Part shown: piece by piece, positions 41,488 through 51,577 of the stretch
Numbering within the stretch: the first letter of the stretch is position 1
Layout: each line of letters begins with the position of its first letter
Assembly (NCBI GenBank): GCA_021771575.1
Contig: JAETOX010000004.1
Span: forward strand, 1-64,000
Reading direction: 5' to 3'
From: Bacteroides sp.
GTDB lineage: Bacteria; Bacteroidota; Bacteroidia; Bacteroidales; Marinifilaceae
DNA length: 64,000 nucleotides
Notes under the pieces: generated by a model
Told to the model about the DNA's origin: nothing
What the model saw: the letters and a program-made list of their open reading frames with translations, nothing else
The model's database searches: none
Position numbers and translations under genes: made by a program

Positions 41488-43110
41488 TTATAGCTGTACT
41501 CCTTTACCTTGTTCTTCTATCGCTACTTTTACCGTTTTATCGTCTAAATAGTAAATCGGATAAAATCCGTCATCATCCAACACGTGGCGTCCGATAAACG
41601 ATTTAATGGAAGTTTCCAATATTTTGCGGGAAGTACGGAGGCCTTTCTCATCTCTTTTTACTCCTCTGCGGGCAGCGTAATCCGCCATTTCATTCACCAG
41701 ATCAAATTTTTGCAAGTATTTCAACAGTTGTTTATAATCCTGGATATTCTGCATTTCAGCACGATGCCGATCCATGAAGTCGAAAGTATATTCATACAGG
41801 AAAGCCGTTTTGCGGGTAACGTTCACCAAATATTCCGAAAATCCCACAGTATCCTCCGGCACGAAGACGTCCGGCATCACACCGCCTCCCCCGTAAACAG
41901 TACGTCCTCCGGCTGTCTCATACTTGAGATTCTCGTCGAAACGAATACTGTCTTTTTGGGAAAATTCCCCATGCAATAGGCGCTGATAGATATCGGTGTA
42001 GTATTTTTCTTTCCCTTGATCGTATGGCTTTTGAATTGAACGCCCCGAAGGTATATAATAGCGGGCTACTGTCAAACGCAGTGCCGACCCATCCGGTAAC
42101 AACCGTTGTTCCTGCACCAACCCTTTTCCGAAAGAGCGGCGTCCGATAATATTTCCCCGGTCGTTATCCTGGATAGCTCCCGCAAATATTTCACTGGCCG
42201 AAGCGCTGAAGTCGTTGATCAGCACGGTCAAAGGCAACTGTTGGTATTTTCCTTTACCGTTAGAATGATAATCCATCCGGGGAGAGGCTTTTCCCTGGGT
42301 GTAAAGGATCAGTTTATTTTCGGGCAAAAACTCATTGATCATCCGGATAGCGATAGGCAAAATACCTCCTTCATTATCTCTCAAATCCACAATCAAACGC
42401 CGCATTCCCTGGGATTGCAATTTAGCCAGCGCAGCCATAAACTCGTCGTAAGTATTCATTCCGAACGTTTTCACCTTGATAAACCCGGTGGTATCGTCTT
42501 TCATGTAAGCCACATCTATACTCTTAATGGGTATACTCCCGCGGGTCACCTTTTTCAGCAGCGGTTGTTTTTCTCCATGGCGTACCAGGGTCAGATCGAC
42601 TTTTGTCCCGATTTCTCCACGCATTAATTTCATAATCTGGTCTGTGTCCATATTTTTTCCGGCCACCACCGAATCATTGACTTTGATAATGCGGTCGCCA
42701 TCTTTCAAACCAGCGTCTTCAGCAGGTCCTCCGGGAACAACTTTCACGACGGTCACGGTATCCAGGTATTTATAGAACTGTACACCGACCCCTCCAAAAT
42801 TTCCGACCATTTCTTCATTCACCCGCTGCATATCTTTGGCCGGAATATAAACAGTATGCGGATCCAGATCCTGAATGATCTGCGGAATAGCATTTTCCTC
42901 GATCTCCCGGATATCGACCGAATCGACATACGAATAATTGATCATATTCAGGATCATATCCAACTTACTTCCCTGCACCGGCGTAAAAAGTTCCTGTTTA
43001 CCCATTACCACTTCCCGGCGGTCGAAAAAGGTATTGAGCACCATGCCTAAAATAACGGCCAATGCAATGATCACCGGCAAAATAATCGCTCTCAACTTGT
43101 TATTGTACAT
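41488..43110 (-). CDS. S41-family C-terminal processing peptidase
   Basis: This 540-residue exported protease has an N-terminal membrane segment (IILPVIIALAVILGMVL), a PDZ domain (about 88-165, GGPAEDAGLKDGDRIIKVND) and the S41 catalytic domain, with the Ser in NDFSASASEIFAGAI and the Lys in GRRSFGKGLVQE. CtpA-type enzymes cut the C-termini of exported proteins. It is in the middle of a minus-strand run with dCMP deaminase upstream and the endonuclease downstream. Confidence 0.92.
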   Translation of the reverse strand: MYNNKLRAIILPVIIALAVILGMVLNTFFDRREVVMGKQELFTPVQGSKLDMILNMINYSYVDSVDIREIEENAIPQIIQDLDPHTVYIPAKDMQRVNEEMVGNFGGVGVQFYKYLDTVTVVKVVPGGPAEDAGLKDGDRIIKVNDSVVAGKNMDTDQIMKLMRGEIGTKVDLTLVRHGEKQPLLKKVTRGSIPIKSIDVAYMKDDTTGFIKVKTFGMNTYDEFMAALAKLQSQGMRRLIVDLRDNEGGILPIAIRMINEFLPENKLILYTQGKASPRMDYHSNGKGKYQQLPLTVLINDFSASASEIFAGAIQDNDRGNIIGRRSFGKGLVQEQRLLPDGSALRLTVARYYIPSGRSIQKPYDQGKEKYYTDIYQRLLHGEFSQKDSIRFDENLKYETAGGRTVYGGGGVMPDVFVPEDTVGFSEYLVNVTRKTAFLYEYTFDFMDRHRAEMQNIQDYKQLLKYLQKFDLVNEMADYAARRGVKRDEKGLRTSRKILETSIKSFIGRHVLDDDGFYPIYYLDDKTVKVAIEEQGKGVQL

Positions 43111-43121
43111 CTTTATTTATT

Positions 43122-43553
43122 CTAAAAGTTTATTTCTATCAAATCGACTTTCACTCCGGCTTTTTCCAATAATTCGATTCCATCGTAACATCGATATAAT
43201 TCAGAATAAACCACTCTGACGATACCGGCCTGAATGATTAGTTTGGCACATTCGATGCAGGGGGAAGCCGTTACGTATAAGGTAGCCCCATCGCTGCTAT
43301 TGCCCGATTTCGCTACTTTGGTAATGGCATTGGCCTCGGCATGTAATACATAAGGTTTTGTCCGATCGTTTTCATCTTCGCATAAATTCTCGAAACCGGA
43401 AGGAGTACCATTGTAACCATCTGATATGATGGATTTGTCTTTCACAATCAAAGCCCCTACCTGACGGCGTTTACAATACGAATTTTCGGCCCATATCCGG
43501 GCCATCCGTAAATACCGTTCATCCAATAATCTTTGTTTTGGAGATTCTTCCAT
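43122..43553 (-). CDS. dCMP deaminase family protein
   Basis: This 143-residue zinc enzyme has the cytidine/deoxycytidylate deaminase motifs HAEANAI (zinc His and catalytic Glu) and PCIECAKLI (two zinc Cys), and the start EERYLRMARIWAENSYCKRR-like helix. It likely converts dCMP to dUMP for dTMP synthesis. It is two bases downstream of the polyprenyl synthase gene stop. Confidence 0.9.
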   Translation of the reverse strand: MEESPKQRLLDERYLRMARIWAENSYCKRRQVGALIVKDKSIISDGYNGTPSGFENLCEDENDRTKPYVLHAEANAITKVAKSGNSSDGATLYVTASPCIECAKLIIQAGIVRVVYSELYRCYDGIELLEKAGVKVDLIEINF

Positions 43554-43555
43554 AA

Positions 43556-44530
43556 TTATTTTTTACGTCCTCCGATATAAGCGATCATTTCCTGAAAACG
43601 AACTTTTCTTTCCGCAGGCACTTCTATTTCTTCCAAAGCAATCCGGCTTTTTTCCAGATAATCGTCTATTTTAGCCATGACAGCCTCTTTAACTCCAACC
43701 CGATCGTATATGGCAGTCACTTCCCTGATTTTTTCCTCCGGATCGAAATGTCCTTTCGTCATCCATTGCTTTAACAGGGCCCGGTCTTCTTCTCCCGCCA
43801 ATTCGAAAGCTTTGATCAAAAGATAAGTCTTTTTATTACAAAGGATATCCCCGCCGATTTTTTTCCCGAACTCTTCTACATCTCCGTATACATCCAGATA
43901 GTCGTCCTGCAACTGGAATACAAGTCCCAGATAGCCTCCGAAATCATAAAGTGCATCATATTCTTTTTTCGGAGCTCCGGCAATCAAAGCTCCATGACGC
44001 ATACTTCCAGCAATTAAGACAGAGGTTTTAAGGTAAATCATGTGGATATATTCTTCTTCGCTCACCTCTTCGCGGGTTTCGAATTCCATATCGTATTGTT
44101 GTCCCTTGCAGACATCCATAGCAACCTGGTTGAAACCGTCGATCACGTTTCGCAGATAAGCATCTTCGCAGGTTTCGATGTATTTATAAGCGGTAATCGC
44201 TGCAGCATCCCCACTCAAAATAGCCACATTGCTATTCCATTTTTTGTGTACCGTCATTCTGCCCCGGCGCAATTCCGCATCATCCATGACGTCGTCATGC
44301 AGCAAAGTATAATTATGAAAAATCTCTATCCCGATGGCCGACTTAAGAGCTTTCTGAATGTCATCGCGATAGAGATTATAAGCCATCAGAGTAAGTACGG
44401 GACGCAAGCGCTTTCCGCCGTCTTCCATTATATATTTTATCGGTTCGAATAAGGAATAAGGTATTTCGATGTATTCCTGTTTGTCTAATTCCCCTTTTAT
44501 AATTTCCCGAAGCTGTTCAATCGTATACAT
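43556..44530 (-). CDS. polyprenyl synthetase family protein
   Basis: This 324-residue isoprenyl diphosphate synthase has the first Asp-rich motif in LLHDDVMDDAELRRGRMTVH and the second in QLQDDYLDVYGD, plus GGKRLRPVL near the N-terminus. It condenses isopentenyl diphosphate with allylic diphosphates for quinone or cell-wall carrier synthesis. The chain length cannot be read from sequence. It starts the operon with the dCMP deaminase. Confidence 0.9.
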   Translation of the reverse strand: MYTIEQLREIIKGELDKQEYIEIPYSLFEPIKYIMEDGGKRLRPVLTLMAYNLYRDDIQKALKSAIGIEIFHNYTLLHDDVMDDAELRRGRMTVHKKWNSNVAILSGDAAAITAYKYIETCEDAYLRNVIDGFNQVAMDVCKGQQYDMEFETREEVSEEEYIHMIYLKTSVLIAGSMRHGALIAGAPKKEYDALYDFGGYLGLVFQLQDDYLDVYGDVEEFGKKIGGDILCNKKTYLLIKAFELAGEEDRALLKQWMTKGHFDPEEKIREVTAIYDRVGVKEAVMAKIDDYLEKSRIALEEIEVPAERKVRFQEMIAYIGGRKK

Positions 44531-44635
44531 GTCTTAAGTTTTGATTTGAAAGCTGCTAAATTAACAAAAGAAGGCGGAAAATCATCGGAAAGCGCCGAAT
44601 TTTTAAAATAAGCGTCTCATCTACATTATCCGCGA

Positions 44636-45778
44636 CTATTTACAATTTTCCAACACCTGTCTGGCCACTGCTGCCGTCACATCCTGATCTTCTCCAAAAG
44701 CCACTTTGCGTTCTGTAAACCGTCTTTCAATTTCCCGGATGGTTTCCTCTCCGATCTGAGCCTCTCCCAAACGGGTCGGTAAGCCCAAACTTTTGAAAAA
44801 AGCTTCCGTACGGGCAATGGCTTCTTCAATGCGATCTTCCTCGCTGCCTTCGGTGATTCCCCAAATCCGCTCCCCGTATTGCAGCAATTTAGCCCGTTTC
44901 TTTTCTTTCAGCGTGCGGAGCAACCCAGGCAATACGATAGCCAGTGTAGCTCCGTGAGTCAGGCCATGTAAAGCGGTCAGTTCATGCCCGATCATGTGGG
45001 TAGCCCAATCCTGCTTTACCCCCAGGGCAATAAATCCGTTGAGGCCCATGGTAGCGCAAAGCATAAAATCGGCCATTTTATCGTAATTGTCTTGGCGTTC
45101 TATAATTTCCGGAGCAATCTCAATCAGCGAATGAAAGATTCCTTCGGCCCAGCGGTCCATCAAACGCGATTGGCCCGGAGTTGTCATATATTGTTCCATG
45201 ACATGTACGAAGGTGTCGGCAATCCCGCAAGCCACCTGGTAAACCGGCAAAGAAAAAGTAACCGTAGGGTCTAAAACAGAAAATACCGGAAAATTGGAAT
45301 AGAACGGATACTTTTCGGCTGTCTCCAAACGCGAAATCACCGCTCCGCTATTCATCTCCGAACCGGTAGCCGGCAAGGTCAACACAGCCCCGAGGGGTAC
45401 GGTATGCCGATAGCTACCTTTCAACACCAAATCCCAGGCATCTCCCTCATACATTAACCCGGCAGAAATCAGTTTCGTTCCATCGAGCACAGAACCTCCT
45501 CCTACAGCCAACAGAAAATCCACTTTTTTCTCTTTTCCCAATTGTATGGCTTTCCTCAGCGTCTCTATTTTGGGGTTCGCTTCAATTCCCCAGAACTCAG
45601 TTACATCGAAACCTTTCAAAGCTTCTTTCACCTGATCGTAAACTCCGTTCTTTTTTACACTTCCGCCGCCAAAAGTAACCATCACCCGCTTCCCTGCCGG
45701 AATTTCTTTTGCCAATTGGGCGATCATTCCTTTTCCGAAAATCAATTTCGTCGGATTTTGAAAAATAAAATTCTCCAT
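44636..45778 (-). CDS. iron-containing alcohol dehydrogenase
   Basis: This 380-residue protein belongs to the Fe-dependent (type III) alcohol dehydrogenases of the butanol dehydrogenase/YqhD kind. It shows the NAD(P)-binding AVGGGSVLDGTKLIS and GSEMNSGAVISR segments and the iron ligands around GHELTALHGLTHGATLAI. It probably reduces aldehydes with NADPH in the cytoplasm. It is a single-gene unit. Confidence 0.92.
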   Translation of the reverse strand: MENFIFQNPTKLIFGKGMIAQLAKEIPAGKRVMVTFGGGSVKKNGVYDQVKEALKGFDVTEFWGIEANPKIETLRKAIQLGKEKKVDFLLAVGGGSVLDGTKLISAGLMYEGDAWDLVLKGSYRHTVPLGAVLTLPATGSEMNSGAVISRLETAEKYPFYSNFPVFSVLDPTVTFSLPVYQVACGIADTFVHVMEQYMTTPGQSRLMDRWAEGIFHSLIEIAPEIIERQDNYDKMADFMLCATMGLNGFIALGVKQDWATHMIGHELTALHGLTHGATLAIVLPGLLRTLKEKKRAKLLQYGERIWGITEGSEEDRIEEAIARTEAFFKSLGLPTRLGEAQIGEETIREIERRFTERKVAFGEDQDVTAAVARQVLENCK

Positions 45779-45913
45779 ACAAATCTAATTTTGATTGTTT
45801 ATCGTATATGATTATATGCTTTCCTTTCAGACCGATCATTTATCGTTTTGACAAATATACCGAATATACCGTAATTAAAAAATATTTTCTATCTTCGTAA
45901 AAATAATTGAGCT

Positions 45914-46216
45914 ATGGAAATTATACATCGTCCTGAAGAACAAATCTTTCAAACCAACGTCGACGGTTACACCGCCTATGTGAGTTATTCGATCCACCAT
46001 GGCGAACTGGACATCCGGCACACCATCGTACCGCCCGAAATCAGCGGACGCGGTATTGCCGCCCAACTCGTCAAATCGGCATACGATTACGCCCTTTCCC
46101 AACACCTGGCTGCTGTCGCTACCTGCTCTTATGCTGTCGTGTGGCTGCAACGGCACCCGGAATATCATGGCAAACCCGGTAAAGATTATGGGGGATGCAG
46201 CAGTTGCAGTTTATAA
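45914..46216 (+). CDS. short GNAT-family N-acetyltransferase
   Basis: This 100-residue protein has the compact acetyltransferase pattern of the YjdJ-like group. It has an N-terminal strand FQTNVDGYTAYVSYSIHHGE and the acetyl-CoA loop PPEISGRGIAAQLVKSAYDY, followed by TCSYAVVWLQRHPEY. The Cys-rich end (GGCSSCSL) is unusual. A TATCTTCG element at 45890-45897 lies 16 bases upstream. Substrate unknown. Confidence 0.85.
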   Translation: MEIIHRPEEQIFQTNVDGYTAYVSYSIHHGELDIRHTIVPPEISGRGIAAQLVKSAYDYALSQHLAAVATCSYAVVWLQRHPEYHGKPGKDYGGCSSCSL

Positions 46217-46219
46217 AGT

Positions 46220-47545
46220 TTAAGGTAACCGCTGCAATTTATTTTTCAATACAGCACTCGACGGACGGGGAGCATGGTATTCCAAAAGCTTACTATTTTT
46301 ATCATACAGTAAGAAATGGGGTATTGCTCTGATATTCATCAACTCGCTAAAAACACTGTCGGTAACAATCCATTGGTTTCCTTGCATATTCAATTGCTGC
46401 ATTTTTTTCTTCCATTGCGAAAGGTTCTTATCGACAGAAATACTGACAAAAATCACGTCTTTGTTATTCAATTCTTTTTCCAGCCTTTGCAAATAAGGTA
46501 CCTCAGCACAACAAGGCACACACCAGGAAGCCCAAACGTCTATATATACATATTTTCCTTTAAATTCCGATAAGCTGCGCTTAGCGCCATTCAAATCTTC
46601 AAATGTAACATCCGGCAGCGAAGCCCCCGCCGAAATAAACGCCTTCTTTTCGTAAAGTGCTATTATTTCTTTTTCATCGGTCCTATCTCTACACAGGCCG
46701 ATCAAACGTTGCCGATTCGCTTCCGAATAAGGATATCTTTTCAAAAACTGCATAATGATTTGTTTCGAAATATTTTGCCGTATGCTTTCTGTTTGAAACC
46801 GTTCTTTTAACACGTTGAGCTGTCCTTCCGGCTCTTCTTCGCAATCCTGCAAGTAAAAAAGAATATCCTTCTCGCTATGTGGAAACAGTTTCCAGTATGG
46901 TTTATCCAGAACTTGCGGAATATCAGGCAAATTACCCGTCAATGATTCCGGCAAGCGGAAAGTGGAATCTTCCGGAAAAAGATACCGGATTCCCTTCATA
47001 ACATTTATATATTCTATTTGTCGCCAAGCAGTTAGAAATGTCCGGACTTCATCATTATATCTTCTCTTTTCGACAATACCTACCGCTTTCCGGGAATAGT
47101 CCGCAACCCAATTTTCCAATTCCCCGGATAAGGGCGGATTTTCCCACAATTCTTTCATGATTTGCCCGTGATATAACCGAAATGCCTGAATCGTCCGGTT
47201 TACTTTATCATCTGTATCGATTTCCATATACCCATCCTTCCACATCAGATTGACCGTTACGGATTTTCCCGGCTGTAAATATACCGGAGAAACAAAATTC
47301 CATTGCTCTTTGTTCCGGTCCCAAACTTTCCCTTCCAGCATAAAAAAAGGTGTACTCTCCGAACATACAATGCTGAAATGATCTTCAGCATCCGGTTTAA
47401 TGATAAAACTGGTGTCAACGCCTTGCAATTTAAGCATGTACCTGGAAACATTTTCGCCTGCCGATATTTTACCGGAAAAGACAGGCTCTGTATGATTTTG
47501 GCAAGCTATACAAAGCGACACAAACACGATATAAAAGAATTTCAT
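46220..47545 (-). CDS. TlpA-like lipoprotein, end of SusCD locus 2
   Basis: This 441-residue protein has a lipoprotein signal (LCIAC, Cys about 15), a long N-terminal part with a DUF4369-like start and a helical linker, and a C-terminal thioredoxin domain with WASWCVPCCAEVPYL and the cis-proline segment IRAIPHFLLY. The active site is CVPCC, with an extra Cys next to the usual pair. It mirrors the TlpA genes behind locus 1, so both SusCD systems carry thiol chemistry. A hairpin separates it from the PKD-like gene, so it may be expressed partly on its own. Confidence 0.88.
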   Translation of the reverse strand: MKFFYIVFVSLCIACQNHTEPVFSGKISAGENVSRYMLKLQGVDTSFIIKPDAEDHFSIVCSESTPFFMLEGKVWDRNKEQWNFVSPVYLQPGKSVTVNLMWKDGYMEIDTDDKVNRTIQAFRLYHGQIMKELWENPPLSGELENWVADYSRKAVGIVEKRRYNDEVRTFLTAWRQIEYINVMKGIRYLFPEDSTFRLPESLTGNLPDIPQVLDKPYWKLFPHSEKDILFYLQDCEEEPEGQLNVLKERFQTESIRQNISKQIIMQFLKRYPYSEANRQRLIGLCRDRTDEKEIIALYEKKAFISAGASLPDVTFEDLNGAKRSLSEFKGKYVYIDVWASWCVPCCAEVPYLQRLEKELNNKDVIFVSISVDKNLSQWKKKMQQLNMQGNQWIVTDSVFSELMNIRAIPHFLLYDKNSKLLEYHAPRPSSAVLKNKLQRLP

Positions 47546-47587
47546 ACGCTAACAAATATCTGTTTACAACTAACTACAAGCAACAGA

Positions 47588-47619
47588 AAACCCCAAAAGG
47601 ATATAACCTTCCGGGGTTT
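47588..47619 (-). terminator. terminator or attenuator before the TlpA-like gene
   Basis: AAACCCC and GGGGTTT, extended by AAGG/CCTT, form an interrupted stem around ATATAA. On the minus strand TTTTCTG follows. It lies six bases after the stop of the PKD-like gene. Confidence 0.6.
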
Positions 47620-47625
47620 CCAATA

Positions 47626-49206
47626 TCAATAGGAACAATTGCGCCAGCCTACACTCTTGATTTTCGGAAATCCCGTCCAGGAAATGGCAGTTTTTGTCCA
47701 CTCCAGTTTATTATGGTCTTCCGATTCCTGATATTTAGTCAAGGTGCCTCCGGTTTGCGGATTATAAGTAGCCACCCAGATATAATCAAAAGTGGTTTCT
47801 GTCCATAAATCGACATCCCACCAGGTCACTTCGTCCGAACCGAAATCGGCAACAACTTCACATTTTTCACTTCCGACAGCATTGAATGAATAACAATATA
47901 TTTTGCTTCCGACCAAATAGTAGAATGCCTGACTGGTTGAAGAAAATAAAAATTTCTCAGCCTGATCGATATTTTCTGCCAAATTTTTATTTACTCTCCA
48001 ATATCCTTTCTTCAAAGACATATTATTGATTACGCGGTCGGTAATATAAAAGCAATAAATAAAATAATCGTCATTTCTATTTTTCATAAGGGCATAAGAA
48101 CGTCCTCTGTCGGCATTTATCGGATTACGAGTATTTTCCATGTGTACCAGCGTTCTTCCTAAATTTCTCTGATCGAATGGGAAACGATCTCCCGGCATAT
48201 CCCGCAATACATCCAGATAAAGTGAATATTCGGGTCTGTTACTCCCTAAAAATCTCTCATTTTCCAGATCATACACCAAAATAGCTTTCAGATATCTTGC
48301 AGCATAAAGACATCCCGGAAAAAGTTTCAATAGTTTTTTCGGTTCATTTTTCAACCGATTGATCGGATTATTATATAATTCGGTCAATAAATGTTCGCAA
48401 AACACAAATGAACCGTCATTTAACCTGAAGCCTCTGACAAATCCGCTCGTCGTACCACTTTCCCGTCCCATGGCAATTCTGGGATAACATTCTACCGGAT
48501 GTGCATCCGCAGGAACATCCAGGGAAGTATAAAACAAACGATCAAAAGTGTTGGAGGAATTTCCGGACATCGTAGCACTTTCCAAATACCAGGAACCGGA
48601 TTCGCTCATAATCCACAAACGTACATTGCCGGGACTGTCGTTTTCTCCGGTATGAAACACGTTGATACCATGTTTCATTGGAGGCAAATCCGTATCTTTC
48701 AACATATCCCTCAGGATGATCGTGTCGTTTTTCGATTCTATCATCGCCACCATGTCCAATTGTACATCTCCATTTTCCCGGTCGCCTAATACCAGCAAAC
48801 CTTTTGAATAAGTGAGTTCTACGTTCAACGGCTCACTCACCGACTGTACAATACCAGTATGCTTATCCTTCACTCTCAGATGAAGTTCATATTTTCCCGG
48901 TGTTACGTTCATAGGAAATTCCAACAACCGGGTTTCAGCAATAATTTTTTTATGGAAGTTTTGCTTATCTTCCAATTCCCAACGCCAGGTATAATTTTCA
49001 TCCGATACTTCGCGATCCATCGAACATTCGAGATTAGCGGCAATACGAAGTGTATCCACCAAATAAAGCAACGACAACGTTGTGTCCCGGTTCCCGAATC
49101 CCCGAATGGACACTTCATTGATGGGTCCATAACTATAGTTGCCTTTGTCATCGAAACAGGAAGCTAACATCATCCAACCTGCCAAAAAATATAGTATCTT
49201 TTTCAT
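47626..49206 (-). CDS. PKD-like family lipoprotein
   Basis: This 526-residue lipoprotein (lipobox LASC, Cys17) has an N-terminal beta-sandwich region of the PKD-like family (segments YSYGPINEVSIRGF and YELHLRVKDKHTGIVQ) and a long repeat-poor C-terminal half that may be a beta-propeller. Such genes regularly follow DUF4843 in SusCD loci without a glycan-degrading enzyme. Its ligand is unknown; it probably assists surface binding. Confidence 0.78.
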   Translation of the reverse strand: MKKILYFLAGWMMLASCFDDKGNYSYGPINEVSIRGFGNRDTTLSLLYLVDTLRIAANLECSMDREVSDENYTWRWELEDKQNFHKKIIAETRLLEFPMNVTPGKYELHLRVKDKHTGIVQSVSEPLNVELTYSKGLLVLGDRENGDVQLDMVAMIESKNDTIILRDMLKDTDLPPMKHGINVFHTGENDSPGNVRLWIMSESGSWYLESATMSGNSSNTFDRLFYTSLDVPADAHPVECYPRIAMGRESGTTSGFVRGFRLNDGSFVFCEHLLTELYNNPINRLKNEPKKLLKLFPGCLYAARYLKAILVYDLENERFLGSNRPEYSLYLDVLRDMPGDRFPFDQRNLGRTLVHMENTRNPINADRGRSYALMKNRNDDYFIYCFYITDRVINNMSLKKGYWRVNKNLAENIDQAEKFLFSSTSQAFYYLVGSKIYCYSFNAVGSEKCEVVADFGSDEVTWWDVDLWTETTFDYIWVATYNPQTGGTLTKYQESEDHNKLEWTKTAISWTGFPKIKSVGWRNCSY

Positions 49207-49224
49207 AGCCTACAAGATTATAAT

Positions 49225-50073
49225 TTACCATTCATATTGATAAGGTTTCCATTTTTCAACAGATTCCACCCACATTAAACGCCCGTCTTTTTCCAATACC
49301 GGTTCTCCTTTTTCAAATTGTGCGGTTAAATATTTGGCAAATACTTCTGCAACAACCCTGGCCCTGTCTTTGGATTTAATGATTTCACAAAATTCATCTT
49401 CTGTGTAATTCAATACTTTCAATATTAACAGGTATTTTTTGGAAGTAAATGCGCCGAATACCTGTGCCTCAAGCTGATATTCAGGTAAATCATTTCCCCA
49501 CCAATCTTCCGGCTTGTTCACACTTAAAGTCAGTTCAACAGTATGGAAACGCGGATCAGGATTGTATTTTTTATCTTCATCCAAAAGCTTATCCCGTCCC
49601 GAAAGGTCTTGATCAAAGTTTAAACGGGTTGAAAAATGTTCATTATCTTTCACCCGTAAAACGATTGTCCGGAAATCGTCTTCCAGATAATCTTTTCTGT
49701 AAACCTGAAGTTTCACTTCGCCGATAGCCGCCCCGGCCGGTAATGTCCATTCCCGCCGGAAATCGAAATCAACCCCTTCTATAGCACTCGAACTATCCCG
49801 GACAACTTCGACAACAAATGAACGGGGATAGTCTGTCACCTGCCCGGAAATCGCTACAGGCAAAACCACTTCGGCCGTATCCCCCACTCTGTCGATAAAA
49901 TTGATCTGCGTATAATAATGTCTGGCCCAAAAGGAACTGTCGCGCCATTCGTTTCCCCGCCGAACATCAAAATAAATCGTATTCTCTTCCTTAAAATCCA
50001 TCAAATCCTGTTCACATCCCACCAGCATAGCCAAAAGCGGAATCAAGATCATCAATAAACGAATCTTCTTCAT
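49225..50073 (-). CDS. DUF4843 lipoprotein
   Basis: This 282-residue lipoprotein (lipobox LVGC, Cys20) has the DUF4843 pattern. It starts with an EENTIYFDVRRG strand, then YTQINFIDRVGDTAEVVLPV, and the FVVEVVRDSSSAIEGVDFDF region that resembles a Calx-beta-like sandwich. It is almost always found after SusD and before a PKD-like gene, as here. Function unknown; an accessory surface-binding role is likely. Confidence 0.85.
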   Translation of the reverse strand: MKKIRLLMILIPLLAMLVGCEQDLMDFKEENTIYFDVRRGNEWRDSSFWARHYYTQINFIDRVGDTAEVVLPVAISGQVTDYPRSFVVEVVRDSSSAIEGVDFDFRREWTLPAGAAIGEVKLQVYRKDYLEDDFRTIVLRVKDNEHFSTRLNFDQDLSGRDKLLDEDKKYNPDPRFHTVELTLSVNKPEDWWGNDLPEYQLEAQVFGAFTSKKYLLILKVLNYTEDEFCEIIKSKDRARVVAEVFAKYLTAQFEKGEPVLEKDGRLMWVESVEKWKPYQYEW

Positions 50074-50084
50074 AATCTCAAAAA

Positions 50085-51560
50085 TTAAAAGTTAGGGCGA
50101 TTTTCTATTTCTGTATCGGGAATTATCCACACATAATTCACCGAAGGCATGTCTATATAACTATTTACCGAATGCCCGTCCGGAATAGTTGCCATAGCTT
50201 TTCTCTTATAAAACAAAAACAACTGGCCTTCCCCTATCATTTCTCTGGCAAATTCTTCTGCTATATATTTATCTCTGTCATTATCTTTAATCGTAATATC
50301 CAATGCATTACGGGCAAAACGAATTTTATTGATATAATCCGCCGCTGCCTGATCGGATTCTGCACATTCAGCCAATAACAGGTACATCTCACTCGTGCGG
50401 ATCAACGGAAGCATATATTGATTTTTAGGATCGTTATTCGGTTGAAAGCGTGTAGAATAAAGTACATCGACTGTATCCACCATTTCACTCCGCCACAGGG
50501 AATAACGCACATCACCTTCATCGCCGAAAAAAGTATTCAAACGTCCTTCCATATAATCTCCGAAGAAAGTCAATCGGGTAGCCACACCGATATCTTTTGA
50601 AAACAGCCCTGTATAGATGTCTTTTCGGGAAGTATTGTACAAAGCAAAAAGGACCTCGGTAGAAAATATCCTATCGGGCCGAACCTCGTTCTGTACAGCC
50701 ATTTTCGAAGTAAATGGAAACCATGCTCCTTCTCCCTCGCTCACTTTCGTAATTTCCAAAGCATTACGGACGGCATTCATTTTATCCCCACCCCACAGAT
50801 AGGCCCGGGCCAACAAAGCTGTCACTGCATAATAGTTTAACCGGTACTGCCGATAATTCAATTCATTATTCACATCTTCCACAGAAGCCTCGTTCTTAGG
50901 TCCTTCCTCAATAATCGGATCCGATTTCCGTAACAACCCCGCCGCCTGTTGCAAATCGGCAATCACCAGGTTCAGTATTTCTTCTGCGCTCATCATCGGA
51001 CGAATTCTACGATCGGAAGCATCCATATAGGGCATCACTTTTACGTCTTTGGTATCTTCCCGGTAAGAGGGACCGTAAAGGCGCAAGAGATCAAAATGCA
51101 ACATGCCACGCAAAGCGTAAGCCTCTCCAGTGATCAATTCTTTCATAGAACCCGATAGGGGAGCATCCGCCCGGTTGCAATTTTCAAGCAGTAAATTAAT
51201 ATTAGCCAACAGATTATACAACTTTGTCCATACAGCCGAAAACATGCTTTTATAAGTATTTTGCCCGAATTCATATTTCCCGAAATCCTGCATGTTATGG
51301 TTTTTGGAAGAAAAAACATCATAGTACTGTGCCATAACGTCGATTGCCCCCATCGATAAATTACGTCCGTAAATTTCCGTAGAATTCAATTCGGCATAGA
51401 TGCCGTTCAAAGCAGTTGTATATCCCTCCAGATTTTCAAAAAGAACATTTTCCAGAATTTTGTCTTTCATTTTTACTTCCAGCCAGGATTCACAAGAAGT
51501 CAATACCAGGACCATCCCAAGAATCCCGTAAATATATTTTCTCATTATATACTTTTTCAT
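50085..51560 (-). CDS. RagB/SusD-type lipoprotein (locus 2)
   Basis: This 491-residue lipoprotein (lipobox LTSC) has the SusD fold. Motifs are YTTALNGIYAELNSTEIYGR, ALRGMLHFDLLRLYGPSY and LIRTSEMYLLLAECAESD. It is the surface partner of the SusC 17 bases upstream. The SusD motifs are those of a group often linked to peptide or non-polysaccharide ligands, but that is inference. An in-frame second start at 51545 is equally possible. Confidence 0.9.
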   Translation of the reverse strand: MKKYIMRKYIYGILGMVLVLTSCESWLEVKMKDKILENVLFENLEGYTTALNGIYAELNSTEIYGRNLSMGAIDVMAQYYDVFSSKNHNMQDFGKYEFGQNTYKSMFSAVWTKLYNLLANINLLLENCNRADAPLSGSMKELITGEAYALRGMLHFDLLRLYGPSYREDTKDVKVMPYMDASDRRIRPMMSAEEILNLVIADLQQAAGLLRKSDPIIEEGPKNEASVEDVNNELNYRQYRLNYYAVTALLARAYLWGGDKMNAVRNALEITKVSEGEGAWFPFTSKMAVQNEVRPDRIFSTEVLFALYNTSRKDIYTGLFSKDIGVATRLTFFGDYMEGRLNTFFGDEGDVRYSLWRSEMVDTVDVLYSTRFQPNNDPKNQYMLPLIRTSEMYLLLAECAESDQAAADYINKIRFARNALDITIKDNDRDKYIAEEFAREMIGEGQLFLFYKRKAMATIPDGHSVNSYIDMPSVNYVWIIPDTEIENRPNF

Positions 51561-51577
51561 AGTTATTCCTTATTTCG

